A DNA stretch of 64,000 nt, from assembly GCA_022414725.1 (NCBI GenBank), contig CM039464.1:2007893-2071892 (forward strand). The letters are read 5' to 3'. This DNA comes from Microglena sp. YARC (taxonomy: Eukaryota; Chlorophyta; Chlorophyceae; Chlamydomonadales; Chlamydomonadaceae). Each line of letters opens with the position of its first letter. Within the stretch, counting starts at the first letter, position 1. The position numbers and the translations under genes were made by a program. Of the stretch, positions 45,231 through 56,506 are shown in pieces. Below the pieces are notes generated by a model. That model was not told the origin of the DNA. It saw only the letters and a program-made list of their open reading frames with translations, and ran no database searches.

Positions 45231-45311
45231 CCTCTTCTGTTGACTCTTCAAATCAGATGTCTGCTGGCTCTGTTGTGATGCCTGCAGTTGTTTGTTCATG
45301 TCCTGTAGAAG
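45231..45311 (-). CDS. Gene B exon 8
   Basis: Twenty-seven codons, acceptor ATTGCGCAG, donor AGG|GTAAGA, phase 0 at both ends. It reads LLQDMNKQLQASQQSQQTSD then LKSQQKR, Gln-rich and probably helical. Four partial copies of its 5' part follow in the upstream intron, one of them split by a MITE. Confidence 0.7.
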
Positions 45312-45367
45312 CTGCGCAATGCAAAGGTTTAGTATATTTTATGATCCATTTCTGAAAATAATGCCGA

Positions 45368-45399
<32 letters not shown>

Positions 45400-45941
45400 A
45401 TAATAATGCAAAGTTTGAATGCATTCTATGATCTATTTCTGAATAATAATGCCGATAATTCAAATCAGATGTCTGCTGGCTCTGTTGTGACACCTGCAGC
45501 TCCATTTCATGTCCTGTAGTTGTAGCTGCGCAGTGTATAGCTCGGTAACATTCAAAACAGGTCACTATTTTGATTATATTTGTATCATTTGAATCAGATG
45601 TCTGCTGGCTATGTTGTGATCAGGGTACTACTAAGCGTGCGCGGTAGCGCGGTGCCGCGCTGCCTTTTTGAGCACCTCTGCGCATTTCACGCAGTTTTTT
45701 CAACCCCCTGTGGACGCAGCGCGCATTGTTTTCGTTTTTTGCACTAAAAAGCGCTGACCAATTTGACGTGTTTGCGCTTTAAGCGCTCACCAATTTGGCA
45801 AGAAGTAGGACCCTGTTTGTGATGCCTGCAGTTGCTTGTTCATATCTTGTAGAAGCTGCGCAATGCAAAGGTTTAGTTTCTTTTATAATATGTTTCTGCA
45901 TAATAATGCAAATATTAATGCCAATAATAATGATAATAATC

Positions 45942-45973
<32 letters not shown>

Positions 45974-45992
45974 CATAATAATAATCATAATG

Positions 45993-46025
<33 letters not shown>

Positions 46026-46032
46026 TTAAAAC

Positions 46033-46085
<53 letters not shown>

Positions 46086-46475
46086 CAAAGGTTGACTATC
46101 TTGTATTATCTATTTCTGAATAATAATGCCGATAATTTAAATAAGATGTCTGATGGCTATGTCGTGATGCCTGCAGTTGCTTGTTCATGCACAGTGCAAA
46201 GTTTTAATCATAATACTGATCATTTAATTTGTTTGATCATAATACTGATCATTTAATTTGTTTGATCATAATACTGATCATTTAATTTGTTTGATCATAA
46301 TACTGATCATTTAATTTGTTTTATCATAATACTGATCATTTAATTTGTTTGATCATAATACTGATCATTTAATTTGTTTGATCAAAATACTGATCATATA
46401 ATTTGTTTGATCATAATACTGATCATTTAATTTGTTTGATCATATTACTGATCATTAATTTATTTAAGCATACTA
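45312..46475 (-). repeat. 5'-edge copies of exon 8, (AAT)n and 29-bp array
   Basis: Copies of the exon 8 start lie at about 45455-45540, 45585-45870 (interrupted) and 46140-46195. A CTA/AAT microsatellite lies at 45370-45410 and a larger AAT one at 45920-46085. TTTGATCATAATACTGATCA then TTTAATTTG (29 bp) repeats nine times at 46205-46460. Confidence 0.8.
45613..45823 (+). mobile_element. hAT-like MITE family 1, third copy, inside a decoy exon
   Basis: Element 45621-45815 starts CAGGGTACTACTAAGCG and ends AGAAGTAGGACCCTG. Flanks are GTTGTGAT (45613-45620) and TTTGTGAT (45816-45823), 7 of 8 identical. The uninterrupted sequence GTTGTGATGCCTGCAG survives in the real exon 8 (about 45272-45287), with a close relative near 46162, so the empty site is visible. 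Confidence 0.85.
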
Positions 46476-46479
46476 CCTG

Positions 46480-46570
46480 ATGAAACTGATCAGTAATGTC
46501 TGGCAGGTGTCTGTCTGAGACGTTTCTGAGGAGGTCAACTCATCCTTCAGCCTCTCTACCAAGGGGCAAC
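46480..46570 (-). pseudogene. Decayed duplicate of gene B exon 7
   Basis: Minus strand reads VERLKDELTSSETSQTDTCQ, clearly homologous to exon 7 (VENLRDELSSSEKSLTDTCQ). The acceptor position has become CCCCTTGG and the frame is incompatible with exon 7's phase. Probably not spliced, though an upstream TATTAG could act as acceptor. Confidence 0.6.
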
Positions 46571-46875
46571 CTAATAAAAACAAAAAACTATACACAAAAT
46601 ACGAACGTAAAATACAAAATACACAACAAAATCAAATTAATGTAAAATATAAAATACTCTACAAAATACAAACGTAAGATACAAAATAAACAACAAAATA
46701 AAATAAACGTAAAATATAAAATACGCAACAAAATAGAATAAACGTAAAATAAAAAAATAAAAAAAAAATAGAATAAACGTAAAATATAAATTCACAACAA
46801 AATACTAACGTAAAATAAAAAATACACAATACAAACGCATTACACAATCGTGTACAAATATTAATCATGCCCCAC
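46571..46875. repeat. A-rich array
   Basis: AAAATACACAACAAAATCAA and ATAAACGTAAAATATAAAAT units between the two exon 7 copies. Confidence 0.75.
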
Positions 46876-46947
46876 CTGCTTATACGCCTGGCAGGTGTCT
46901 GTCAAAGATTTTTCTGAGGAGGACAACTCATCTCTCAGATTCTCCAC
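46876..46947 (-). CDS. Gene B exon 7
   Basis: Twenty-four codons, acceptor CTTTCCCAG, donor CAG|GTGGGG, phase 0 at both ends. It reads VENLRDELSSSEKSLTDTCQ then AYKQ, coiled-coil-like. Confidence 0.7.
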
Positions 46948-47703
46948 CTGGGAAAGGCAAAGCTAGAGTCAGATGTACAATAAGATCTGGATTCTGATCT
47001 AAGATCATATCTTTTATACCAGATCTGGATAATGATCTAAAATCAGATCTTTTAGATTAGATCTTAATTCTCATTTATTAGCAGGTCTGGGTTCTTATCT
47101 ACAATCAGATTCAGATTCTGATCCAAATTCAAATTCAGATTATGATGTAAATTCAGATTCAGTATCCGAACTCCTCATTTCAAGATGGATAGGCCACTTT
47201 CAAATTTTGAGATTTCAAGATGAATGGACCATAATTTGGGGAATATTTAGGTGACAAATAATTGAAATTATATTTTATATTTTTTGCGAGGGGGTGGGAG
47301 TAGGGGGGGGGGGGGGGGGCAAGAAAAAGTTATCAGACCGCACCATTGTAAGTTGTTGTCTTTCCCCCTGAGACCCCTGATGATGATTCAGTATAATTGT
47401 TTTCCTCTCCCACCCTCGTGTTTTGGTCTACATGATTAATTAATTAGGTTTCGGTTCCAGTGTTCAGTTATGATATTAGTCATGGCCTCACTGTATAAAC
47501 GTAATGTTTTGTTTAACGCCTTTCCACCATAGCTTTTATTCTAAGAGCAGCAGCTTCTAGGCAGCTTCCAGTGCAAGTGAATAGGAATGTTTCTAATATT
47601 TGTTGCCTTTTCCCACAGAGTAATCTTCTTTATTCATGATAATGATCCAGTTCATAATAAAGGAAATGTTTTAGCTATTGTACCAACCAAGCCTGAGCCC
47701 TAC
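46948..47703. other. Intron: ATC/AGATCT repeats, then mostly unique DNA
   Basis: CAGATCTGGATTCTGATCTA-type degenerate repeats lie at 46970-47160. A poly-G tract with GGGGCAAGAAAAAG near 47305-47330 resembles the end of the MULE-like element. The rest is unique, with no exon seen. Confidence 0.5.
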
Positions 47704-47726
47704 CTGACTGCTGATTTCCTTTTTTA
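47704..47726 (-). CDS. Gene B exon 6, 23-base micro-exon
   Basis: Acceptor ATTCTTTCAG, then TAAAAAAGGAAATCAGCAGT then CAG, donor GTAGGG. With the G carried from exon 5 it reads VKKEISSQ and leaves in phase 0. An intact duplicate with splice sites lies at 48016-48038. Its size makes it uncertain without RNA data, but the phase fit is exact. Confidence 0.5.
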
Positions 47727-47880
<154 letters not shown>

Positions 47881-47923
47881 CAATAGCTTGCACGGCAACT
47901 TGACGCAATATATCTGTCTGCCT
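47881..47923 (-). CDS. Gene B exon 5
   Basis: Fourteen codons plus one base, acceptor TTTTTTACAG, donor ATTG|GTGTGT. It reads RQTDILRQVAVQAI, enters in phase 0 and leaves in phase 1, fitting the micro-exon. A 5'-edge copy (AGGCAGAAAGATGTATTG after ATCAG) lies near 49622-49640, and partial copies lie near 48690 and 48805. Confidence 0.55.
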
Positions 47924-48078
47924 CTGTAAAAAAATAATAAAGTTCTGATTGTTATCCTCCGACTTCAGTTTTCAGTTTTCAGTTTTCAGTTTTCAGAACC
48001 AACCTGAGCTCTACCTGGCTGCTGATTTCCTTTTTTACTGAAAGGATGTCACCCCAGGCAGTGTGTATGTGTATGTGT

Positions 48079-48111
<33 letters not shown>

Positions 48112-48574
48112 GAAGTGGAAGTGTGTGTGTGTGTGTGGGGGGGGAGGGGGGGGTGTTTGTGTGTGTGTGTGAGTGGGGATGGGGGGGTGGCGGGGTTGTG
48201 TGTGTGTGTGAGTGGGGGTGGGGTGGGGTGGGGGTGGGGGGAGGGTTGTGTGTGTGTGTGTGAGTGGGGTGGGGTGTGTGTGGGGGTGGGTGGGGTGTGG
48301 GGGGGGGTGAGTGTGTGTGTGTGGGGGGGGTGAGTGGGGTGGGGGTGGGGTGTGTGTGTGGGTGTGTGCGTGGGGGTGTGTGTGTGTGAGTGTGTGTGAG
48401 GTGGGGTGGGGTGGGGTGGGGTGTGTGTGTGTGTGTGTGTGTGTGTGTAAGTGGGGGTGGGGGGTGGGGGGTGTATGGGTGGGGTTGTGTGTGTGTGTGT
48501 GAGTGAGGGTGGGGGTGGGGGTGGGGGATGTTTGTGTGTGTGTGTGTGTGGGGGGGGGGGAGGGGGGGGGTGGT

Positions 48575-48642
<68 letters not shown>

Positions 48643-48830
48643 ATTGTGAACCTACCCATGACAACAAAAATACAAATATGTTGCATGACAACTTGGGGTT
48701 TGGTTTGGTTTGTTTGGTTTGGTTTGGTTTGGTTTGGTTTGGTTTGGTTTGGTTTGTGTTGTGTTGTGTTGTGTTGTGTTGGGTTGGGTTGGGTTGGGTT
48801 GGGTGCACGGCAACTTGTGAAGTACAGAAA
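47924..48830 (-). repeat. Exon 6 duplicate and very long (TG)n/poly-G tracts
   Basis: An exon 6 copy with both splice sites lies at 48016-48038. Plus-strand GTGTGT and GGGGTGGGG runs fill 48060-48640, then GGTTTGGTTT and GGGTTGGGTT arrays at 48700-48800. Large His/Thr/Pro frames here are artefacts. Confidence 0.85.
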
Positions 48831-49560
48831 AGCCCATTTTAACTTAGCCAGCGTGTCACTCATTATCCACTCGCCGCATGCGAAATCACGAAAAGGGTGA
48901 AAAACGGTCTCGGGGGGAGAGGTTTCTGACCATGGTGCTGATGCTCGAAATGAATTCTGTCTGAATGAAGTATTGCGCAAGGGCGTCGAGAAGGCCATGC
49001 GCTAAAAATATAAAAATATATAAAGAAAAGGAAATTTTGTGAAGCGGTTGTGAGAGTCAGCTACGAATTTAAAAGCATTTTTGGCGGGAAAATCACTGCA
49101 TAAAATAAATGTGGGTCCAAAAGCAAAAAAATGTTTTCGACAAAATGTTCCAAAATTTTATTTTATCTTTACCATCAGTCCTAGTTAATTTGGGTCCAAT
49201 CGGAGAAAGGCGATTTCGTCTCTGAACAGCACTACCATGCGCTAAAAATATAACCGAGCTTTTGCTCGGCAAGTTCAATCGAGTTCATTTAGTGGGATGT
49301 CGATTTCCAACTCACACATTGAGGGAATCGTCATCTCGGTCTGCGAGCTCCTGCGTTTCCCAGCGTCCACCCCTTGCAAATCTACGAATGGCAGGTACGA
49401 GCTCTACTCCTTGCGCCATGATCCTGCTATCTAGCATCCTGAACAGTTTCGCATGCGGCTCGGAATTTGATTGCCCGGAAAACTAAGGGCCACAAATAGG
49501 TTTTTTTGCCGCTGACGGTGCGCTGACGCCAATTTCAGGCCAAATCCCTTGTACTTAATT
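48831..49560. other. Mostly unique intron DNA with a 20-bp direct repeat
   Basis: GGCCATGCGCTAAAAATATA at about 48990 is repeated (ACCATGCGCTAAAAATATAA) at about 49234. In between are AT-rich and mixed sequences with short open frames lacking splice context. It may be an old insertion. I see no gene. Confidence 0.4.
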
Positions 49561-49699
49561 CAGTACATCTTCAGTACTCCACAAGTTGCCATGTGGGTGG
49601 GTTGGGGTGGGTGGGGTGGGGCAATACATCTTTCTGCCTCTGATAAACAATCATAAAAGCCTGAGCTTAGATTCTCATCTTCCGACTTCTGTTTTCAGT

Positions 49700-50990
49700 C
49701 TCAGTTATCAGTTTTTATAGTTTACTTATCAGCTTTGGTCTCACTTTCAGTTCTCACACTTCCAACTTCAGCTTTGGTCTCACTTTTCAGTTCTCACACT
49801 TCCAACTTCAGCTTTGGTCTCACTTTTCAGTTCTCACACTTCCAACTTCAGCTTTGGTCTCACTTTTCAGTTTTCAGTTTTCAGGTTCCATACTTCCAAC
49901 TTCAGCTTTGGTCTCACTTTTCAGTTCTCACACTTCCAACTTCAGCTTTGGTCTCACTTTTCAGTTCTCACACTTCCAACTTCAGCTTTGGTCTCACTTT
50001 TCAGTTTTCAGTTTTCAGGTTCCATACTTCCAACTTCAGCTTTGGTCTCACATTTCATTTCTCACACTTCCAACTTCAGCTTTTGTCTCACTTTTCAGTT
50101 TTCACACTTACAACTTCAACTTTGGTCTCACTTTTCAGTTTTCAGTTTTCAGTTTTCAGTTTCCAAACTTCCAACTTCAGCTTTGGTCTCACTTTTCAGT
50201 TCTCACACTTCCAACTTCAGCTTTGGTCTCACTTTTCAGTTTTCACACTTACAACTTCAGCTTTTGTCTCACTTTTCAGTTTTCACACTTACAACTTCAA
50301 CTTTGGTCTCACTTTTCAGTTTTCAGTTTTCAGTTTCCAAACTTCCAACTTCAGCTTTGGTCTCACTTTTCAGTTCTCACACTTCCAACTTCAGCTTTGG
50401 TCTCACTTTTCAGTTCTCACACTTCAATTATCACCTTAACTCCCACTTTCAGTTTTCACACTTTCAACTTCAGCTTTTGTCTCACTTTTCTGTTTTAACT
50501 TCTCAGTTTTCACACTTCAATTAACACCTTTGGTCTCACTTTTCAGTTTTCACACTTCAATTATCACCTCTGGTCTCACTTTCAGTTTTCACACTTCAAT
50601 TATCACCTCTGGTCTCACTCTCAGTTTTCACACTCCAATGATCACTTTTGTTCTCACTTTCAGTTTTCACTTTTCAATCATCACCTCTGGTCTCACTTTC
50701 AGTTTTCACACTTCAATTATTACCTTTGGTCTCACTTTTCCCTTATCAGTTTTCATCCTTCAATTCTCAGCTTCCAACTTCAATCAGCTCCAATTATCAG
50801 TTCCTCACTTTAACAATCAGTTTCATACTCCAATGATCAGGTTCATACTCCAATGATCAGGTTCATACTTCAATCAGCTCCAATGATCAGTTCCATACTT
50901 CAATGATCAGTTTCGTACTTCAATGATTAGCTTCATACTTCAATTTTCAGCTACCAACTTCGGTTTTCAGTTTCTTTGCTCCATTATGCT
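49700..50990. repeat. 40-bp tandem array (TTCAGCTTTGGTCTCACTTT)
   Basis: CTTCCAACTTCAGCTTTGGT then CTCACTTTTCAGTTCTCACA, about 20-25 copies, diverging towards 50.9 kb into CAATGATCAGTTCATACTT units. Confidence 0.92.
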
Positions 50991-51006
50991 TGCAATTGAT
51001 GCGTAC

Positions 51007-51084
51007 CTCACTCTTGTACTTCAGTTCAAGATCCTCCAATCTCTGGCCTTGCTCCCGTAATCTCTCATTCATCTCATGGACGAC
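51007..51084 (-). CDS. Gene B exon 4
   Basis: Twenty-six codons, acceptor TTACACAG, donor GAG|GTACGC, phase 0 at both ends. It reads VVHEMNERLREQGQRLEDLE then LKYKSE, a strong coiled-coil candidate. Confidence 0.75.
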
Positions 51085-51780
51085 CTGTGTAATGTAACAA
51101 AATGTAACAAATGTAACATGTTTAAAATGCAAAATGTTTAAAATGTAAAAAAATAAAATCTAACCTGGAAGTGAAACATAATCCAAGCACAAATTAAAAA
51201 AAACATTCAAAAATTGAAATGTAATTATTCATCTCATTCATCTCATGGACGACCTGCGTAATATAACAAAATGTAACAAATGTAACATGTTTAAAATGCA
51301 AAATGTTTAAAACGTAAAAAAAAAAATCTAACCTGGAAGTGAAACATAATCCAAGCACAAATTTAAAAAAACATTCAAAAATTGAAATGTCATTATTCAT
51401 CTCATTCATCTCATGGACGACCTGCGTAATATAATACAATATAAAATGTTTAAAATGTAAAATGTTTAAAATATAAAATGTTTTAAATGTAAAATGTTTT
51501 TTTTGCCTCATTCTGTCCTTCATCTCATGGACGACCTGTGTAAAATAATATATAAAATGCTTGAAATGTAAAATGCTATTAATTGCCTCATTCGTGTCAT
51601 GGATGACCTGCGTGAAATAATAAAATGTAAAATGTTTAAAATGCAAAATGATTTTTCTGCTTCATTCATCTCATGGACGACCTGCGTAAAATAATGATAT
51701 GTTCAATGTTTAAAATGTAAAATGTTTTGTTTGCCTCATTCATCTCATGAAGACCTGCGCAATATAATAAAACGTAACAT
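51085..51780 (-). repeat. 5'-edge array of gene B exon 4
   Basis: Plus-strand CTCATTCATCTCATGGACGA then CCTGCGTAA (minus: acceptor CGCAG plus VVHEMNE) recurs near 51235, 51405, 51520, 51595, 51670 and 51735. Spacers contain TGTTTAAAATGTAAAATG. Six decoy acceptors therefore precede the real one. Confidence 0.85.
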
Positions 51781-52395
51781 GTTTAAAATGCAAAATGTTT
51801 AAAATGTAAAAAAACAAAAAGCAAACCTGGAAGTGAAACATAATTCAAGCACAGATACGAAAAGCATTCAATAATTGAGATGTGAGACTTGAAAATGTGT
51901 AACAGCAAATTGAAGATCAACAAATAAGATTTAACATTAAAAACATAATGTGAAAGGTTGCGCAAGATTAAATAAAAAATGGAAAATGACACAAAGTTGT
52001 TAAACAGTGAGCAAATAATAAAGCTTGCAAATATTGAAATGAAAAACATTCAAATGACAAACAATGTTTGACAATTTACAAATAATAAAGCTTACAAATT
52101 TTGAAATAAAAAAACATACAAAATAACAAAACATGTTCAACAATTAACAAGTAACAAAGCTTGAACATATGACATGACAAAACATTCAAAGGGGCAAAAA
52201 TGTTTAGCAATTGACAAATAAAAAAGCTTGCAAATATGGCAATGAAAAAATGAGCAACAAAACAAACTGAACAATGAACCTGAATGAACAATTAAAAAAT
52301 AAAACAATTAACAAAATAACAAAATTAAATATTAAACAATTAACAATGAAACTGAATTTAAAAAATTAAATCTGGTGAATGTGGAAATGAACCAG
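51781..52395. repeat. A-rich degenerate repeats
   Basis: CAATTAACAAATAATAAAGC then TTGCAAAT-like units. Low coding potential. Confidence 0.6.
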
Positions 52396-52560
52396 ACCTA
52401 GGCGTCTTGCTGGCTGCAATAGCACAAAATTGCGTCAATCGCGTAATCGGGCTCCAAAACCTTGCAATGGCGCGCGTCATGCAGTACCCTTCTGGCAAAG
52501 CGAAAAATTGGCAGAAAGTGTTGGCTATCGGAGCGACAGGAGGCACAGCGATTCTTAGTG
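52396..52560. mobile_element. Diverged MITE family 1 fragment
   Basis: GGGCTCCAAAACCTTGCAAT then GGCGCGCGTCATGCAGTACC resembles 8505-8558. Termini are unclear. Confidence 0.4.
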
Positions 52561-53020
52561 TAATACCTACCTGGTTACACCACTACTGTATCCAGCTGCT
52601 GCTTGTTCAACCACATGGTAACCATGTGTGCTGTACAGCAGCACATGACTCAGTACAACACTAAGTACCTACCTGGTTACACCTCTAATGTATCCAGCTG
52701 CTGCTTGTTCAACCACATGGTAACCATGTGTGATGTACAGCAGCACATGACTCAGTACAACACTAAGTACCTAACTGGTTACACCTCTAATGTATCCAGC
52801 TGCTGCTTGTTCAACCACATGGTAACCATGTGTGATGTACAGCAGCACATAACTCAGTACAACAGTGAAGTACCTACCTGCTTGTACACCTCTGCTGTAT
52901 CCAGCTGCTGCTTGTTAACTCTATATATCTGTTACAGAGCAGAATGCTGACACTGTACTTCATAGTGGCCACATGCCATGTACTTCAGCACAGGGGTCAG
53001 TACATAACTGAAGTACATAC
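52561..53020 (-). repeat. 3'-edge array of gene B exon 3
   Basis: Plus-strand TATCCAGCTGCTGCTTGTTC recurs at about 52590, 52690, 52794 and 52898. Each is preceded by ACCTACCTGGTTACAC (minus: exon end NKQQLDT plus donor GTAGGT). The copy at 52898 is still open (NKQQLDTAEVYKQ). Others have stops. Confidence 0.8.
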
Positions 53021-53125
53021 CTGGTTGTACATCTCCACCGTGTCAAGCTGCTGCTTGTTCAATGTCTCAATCTCTTGATTTAGTCCTTGGACAACTTCCT
53101 TATGGCCATCTTCCATGGTGTGAAT
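53021..53125 (-). CDS. Gene B exon 3
   Basis: Thirty-five codons, acceptor CCTGTTCAG, donor CAG|GTATGT, phase 0 at both ends. It reads IHTMEDGHKEVVQGLNQEIE then TLNKQQLDTVEMYNQ, coiled-coil-like. Both edges are repeated in the flanking introns. Confidence 0.75.
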
Positions 53126-54470
53126 CTGAACAGGAGATACTGAGTTGGTTTGGTTATGACAGAGCTGGTTTTGTGATGGCATTGATGGTTTGGCACAGTC
53201 TTTGCCATCTTCCATGACGAGAATCTGAACGGGAGATACAGAGTTGTTTTGGTTATGACAGAGCTGGTTTTGTGATGGCATTGATGGTTTGGCACAGTCT
53301 TCGCCATCTTCCATTATGAGAATCTGAACAGGTGTTGCAGAATTGGTTTGGTTTGGTAGAGTTAGTTTGGCGGACTTGGTGTGGTAGAGTTGGTTTGGCA
53401 GAGTTAGTTTGGTTTGGTAGAGTTAGTTTGGCGAACTTGGTGTGGTAGAGTTAGTTAGGCAAAGTTGGTTTGGTTTGGTAGAGTTAGTTTGGCGGACTTG
53501 GTGTGGTAGTGTTGGTTAGGCAGAGTTGGTTTGATGGAGTTGGTTCTGTACAGTTGCTACTAGTTTGAAATATTTTCCTGTGTGAAGAGTTGGTTTCGAG
53601 ATTCAGTCCTTGGACAACTTCCTGGTGGTCATCTTCCATGATGTGAATCTGAACAAGGGTTGCAGAGTTGGTTTGGTAGACTTGGTTTGGTCTGGTGTGT
53701 CGCTTTGGTAGAGTTGGTTTGGTTTTGCAAAGTTGATTTGAATTTTTGGAAGAGTTGGTTAGCTTATGGCAGAGCTGGTTTGGCAGGCTTGGTGCGGTAG
53801 AGTTTTTTGGAGGGGAAGAGTTGTTTTGCTTTGGCATAGTTGAAATGATTCGGAAGAGTTGTTTTTGTTATGGCAGAGATGGTTTGGTAGAGTTGGTTTG
53901 GTAGAGCTGGTTTGGTAGAGCTGGTTTGGTAGAGTTGGTTTGGTAGAGCTGGTTTGGTAGAGTTGGTTTGGTAGAGTTGGTTTGGTAGAGTTGGTTTGGT
54001 AGAGCTGGTTTGGTAGAGCTGGTTTGGTAGAGTTGGTTTGGTAGAGCTGGTTTGGTAGAGCTGGTTTGGTAGAGTTGGTTTGGTAGAGCTGGTTTGGTAG
54101 AGTTGGTTTGGTACGGCACAGTTGAAATGATTTGCAATAGTTGGTTCTGTTATGGCAGAGATGGTTTGGCACAGTCTTCGCCATATTCCACAATGTGAAT
54201 CTGAACGGGAGTTGCGAGGCTGGGTTGGTAGAGTTGGGTTTGTTATGGCACACACTCCCACGACAGCCTGGGTTAGTAGAGTTGAGTTTGTTATGGCACG
54301 CACTCCCACGACAGCCTGGGTTGGTAGAGTTGGGTTTGTTATGGCACACACTCCCACGACAGCCTGGGTTGTTAGAGTTGGGTTTGTTATGGCACACACT
54401 CCCACGACAGCCTGTGAATTACCTGACCCCTAGAGAGGCACATACCCACTCACACACACACACGGACACA
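53126..54470 (-). repeat. 5'-edge array of exon 3 in GGTTTGGTAGAGTT repeats
   Basis: Copies of the exon start (minus: GTTCAG plus ATTCACATCATGGAAGATG) lie at about 53195-53228, 53305-53328, 53600-53652 and 54178-54206. The spacers are TTGGTTTGGTAGAGTTGGTT arrays (13-16 bp) at 53330-54120 and GGCACACACTCCCACGACAG units at 54245-54415. Confidence 0.8.
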
Positions 54471-55341
54471 CAAAAACATTAAAAGCCTGGGAATTGCCTG
54501 ACGCCTAAAGAAGCACATACCCAGTCCCCCCCACACACACTCCTACAACAGCCTGGGAATTGCATGACGCTTAAAGAAGCATGTACCCCCCCCACACCAC
54601 CACCACACACACACGAACACACACACACACGAACACACACACACACGACAGCCTGGGAATTACCTGACGCCTAAAGAAGCAAATACCCAATCCCACATAC
54701 ACACGATAGCCTGGGAATTACCTGATGCCTAAAGAAGCACATACCCACTCCTCCCACACACACACTCCTACAACAGCCTGGGAATTACATGACGCATAAA
54801 GAAGCATATACCCCCCACCACCACCACCACACACACACCACACACACACACACGACAGCCTGGGAATCACCTGACGCCTAAAGAAGCAAATACCCAATCC
54901 CACATACACACGATAGCCTGGGAATCACCTGCCGCCTAAAGAAGCACATACCCATTCCCAGACACACACACATGACAGACTGGAAATTACCTGACGCCTA
55001 AAGCACATACCGTTCCCCCCCACCCCACCCCCCAGACACACACACACGACAGACTGGAAATTACCTGACGCCTAAAGCACATACCATTCCCCCCACCCCA
55101 CCCCCCAGACACACACACACGACAGACTGGAAATTACCTGACGCCTAAAGCACATTCCGTTCCCCCCACCCCACCCCCCAGACACACACACTCACGACAG
55201 CCTGGAAATTACCTGACGCCTAAAGCACATACCCATTCCCCCACACACACCCATACACACAACAGCCTGGGAATTACCTGATGCCTAAAGAAGCACATAC
55301 CGATTCCCACACACACACACACATGACAGCCTGTAAATTAC
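54471..55341 (-). repeat. 3'-edge array of gene B exon 2
   Basis: Plus-strand CCTGGGAATTACCTGACGCC then TAAAGAAGCACATACC (minus: TTCTTTAGGCGTCAG plus donor GTAATT) recurs about 12 times at 60-110 bp intervals. CACACACA and C-rich tracts separate the copies. Confidence 0.85.
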
Positions 55342-55459
55342 CTGACGCCTAAAGAAGTCCATATTCTGATGTTGGATCTCTCCAATAATTTCTTTCAGAT
55401 CCGAATGCAGATTCGTAATGTGCTTGTTGACTGCAGCAGCGGAGTCATCCATGATATGC
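55342..55459 (-). CDS. Gene B exon 2
   Basis: One base plus 39 codons, acceptor CCACATAG, donor CAG|GTAATT. The AA carried from exon 1 completes Lys. It reads HIMDDSAAAVNKHITNLHSD then LKEIIGEIQHQNMDFFRRQ and leaves in phase 0, helical. A 5'-edge copy is at 55549-55593. Confidence 0.75.
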
Positions 55460-55480
55460 CTATGTGGGATGTGTGTGTAT

Positions 55481-55511
<31 letters not shown>

Positions 55512-55773
55512 GGGGGGGGGCATGTGTGTGAGAGAGAGAGAGTGAGAGATTATATGCTTGTTGACTGCAGCAGCGAAGTCATCCAGGATATGCCTACGTG
55601 GGAGCGTCAAGATGGACTTTGACATTGGCATGGTGCAGCAGCATCCATACATACACACAGGCTCACACAAACACACACACTTGCGCACGGACATGCACAC
55701 ACACCACACACACACGATCACACACACTAATACACACACACTCACACACAAACACACACATGGCCAAACATAC
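55460..55773 (-). repeat. 5'-edge copy of exon 2 with TG/poly-G and CA tracts
   Basis: TG then about 27 G at 55470-55520. The copy of the exon 2 start with acceptor CACGTAG (HILDDFAAAVNKHI) spans 55549-55593. CACACA tracts follow to 55760. Confidence 0.8.
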
Positions 55774-55868
55774 TTGTTGAACTGCTCATGACGCTTGGCA
55801 ACTTCTTGTGAAGCAGAAGAACTCGTGGGAGCAAAGAGCTGTGCTATGCTGGTGCTTAATTTGGACAT
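55774..55868 (-). CDS. Gene B exon 1 (possible start)
   Basis: From an ATG at 55868 the frame reads MSKLSTSIAQLFAPTSSSAS then QEVAKRHEQFNK, donor AA|GTATGT, leaving two bases that exon 2 completes. If this ATG is the start, the reconstructed protein is about 375 residues, or about 500 with the extended C terminus. The ATG could instead be internal, as an upstream exon near 56000-56050 (PWTLVEQQTGHLVDRTNTSS after GTTACAG) is possible. No family recognised. Confidence 0.6.
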
Positions 55869-55933
55869 GGGGCAGGATGAGAGAAGTAGGTGGGGTGGGG
55901 TGGGGTGGGGTGGGGTGCAGGCTAGGCCAACGA

Positions 55934-55969
<36 letters not shown>

Positions 55970-56500
55970 CTCAAGAAAGGAGAGGAAGATGTGTTTGTGC
56001 GATCTACAAGGTGGCCGGTCTGCTGTTCAACCAAAGTCCACGGTGCTGTAACAATGCGGAATAGCGATTCGAAAGGGAGTGAGCGTTGTCGACGTCCTAT
56101 CGATGGTGAGGGTGAGGGCGGTCGAGGGTGAGACCAGTTGAGTGAAACCTGGGCGAAACGGTGAGGTGGAATTGTGGGCGAGCTGTCACGCTTGGCCCCC
56201 CCCGGCCCCCCCCCCCCACACACACACACACTCCTGGCCGGGTCACCCCGTTGTCCGATGTCCGGATCTCTGGTCCGGATGTCCGTTTGACCGACCAACG
56301 ACCGAGAAGCCTGACACGTCAGCCAACGGTCTTAACGGTCGGTGCAGTAACACCCCCAATGCCCACACACCTGGAGTGGGGGGGGAGGGGGAGGGGGGCG
56401 CAGTCGACTTGGTTCGATCTTTGAAGTATGCCCTGAGAGGGGAGGGAGCTCTCCCTTTTCGCACAGCACACAAGCAAGCAAGGGAGGCGTTAACTGCGCA
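55869..56500. other. Upstream region of gene B, GC-rich, with G and C runs
   Basis: GGGGT repeats and a ~30-base poly-G (55885-55966), then mixed-composition DNA that may hold the promoter or a 5' exon. GAAGCCTGACACGTCAGCCA near 56308 recurs as GAAGCCTGACACGGCAGCCA near 63215, a dispersed repeat. Confidence 0.4.
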
Positions 56501-56506
56501 CCAACA

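Noticed and set aside
47979..48998. 339-codon minus-strand frame
   Set aside because: Mostly His/Thr/Pro from CA and C tracts; only the micro-exon copy inside it looks meaningful.
49735..50524. Three 210-236 codon Phe/Ser/His-rich frames
   Set aside because: All three plus frames are open because the 40-bp repeat lacks stops; no coding asymmetry.
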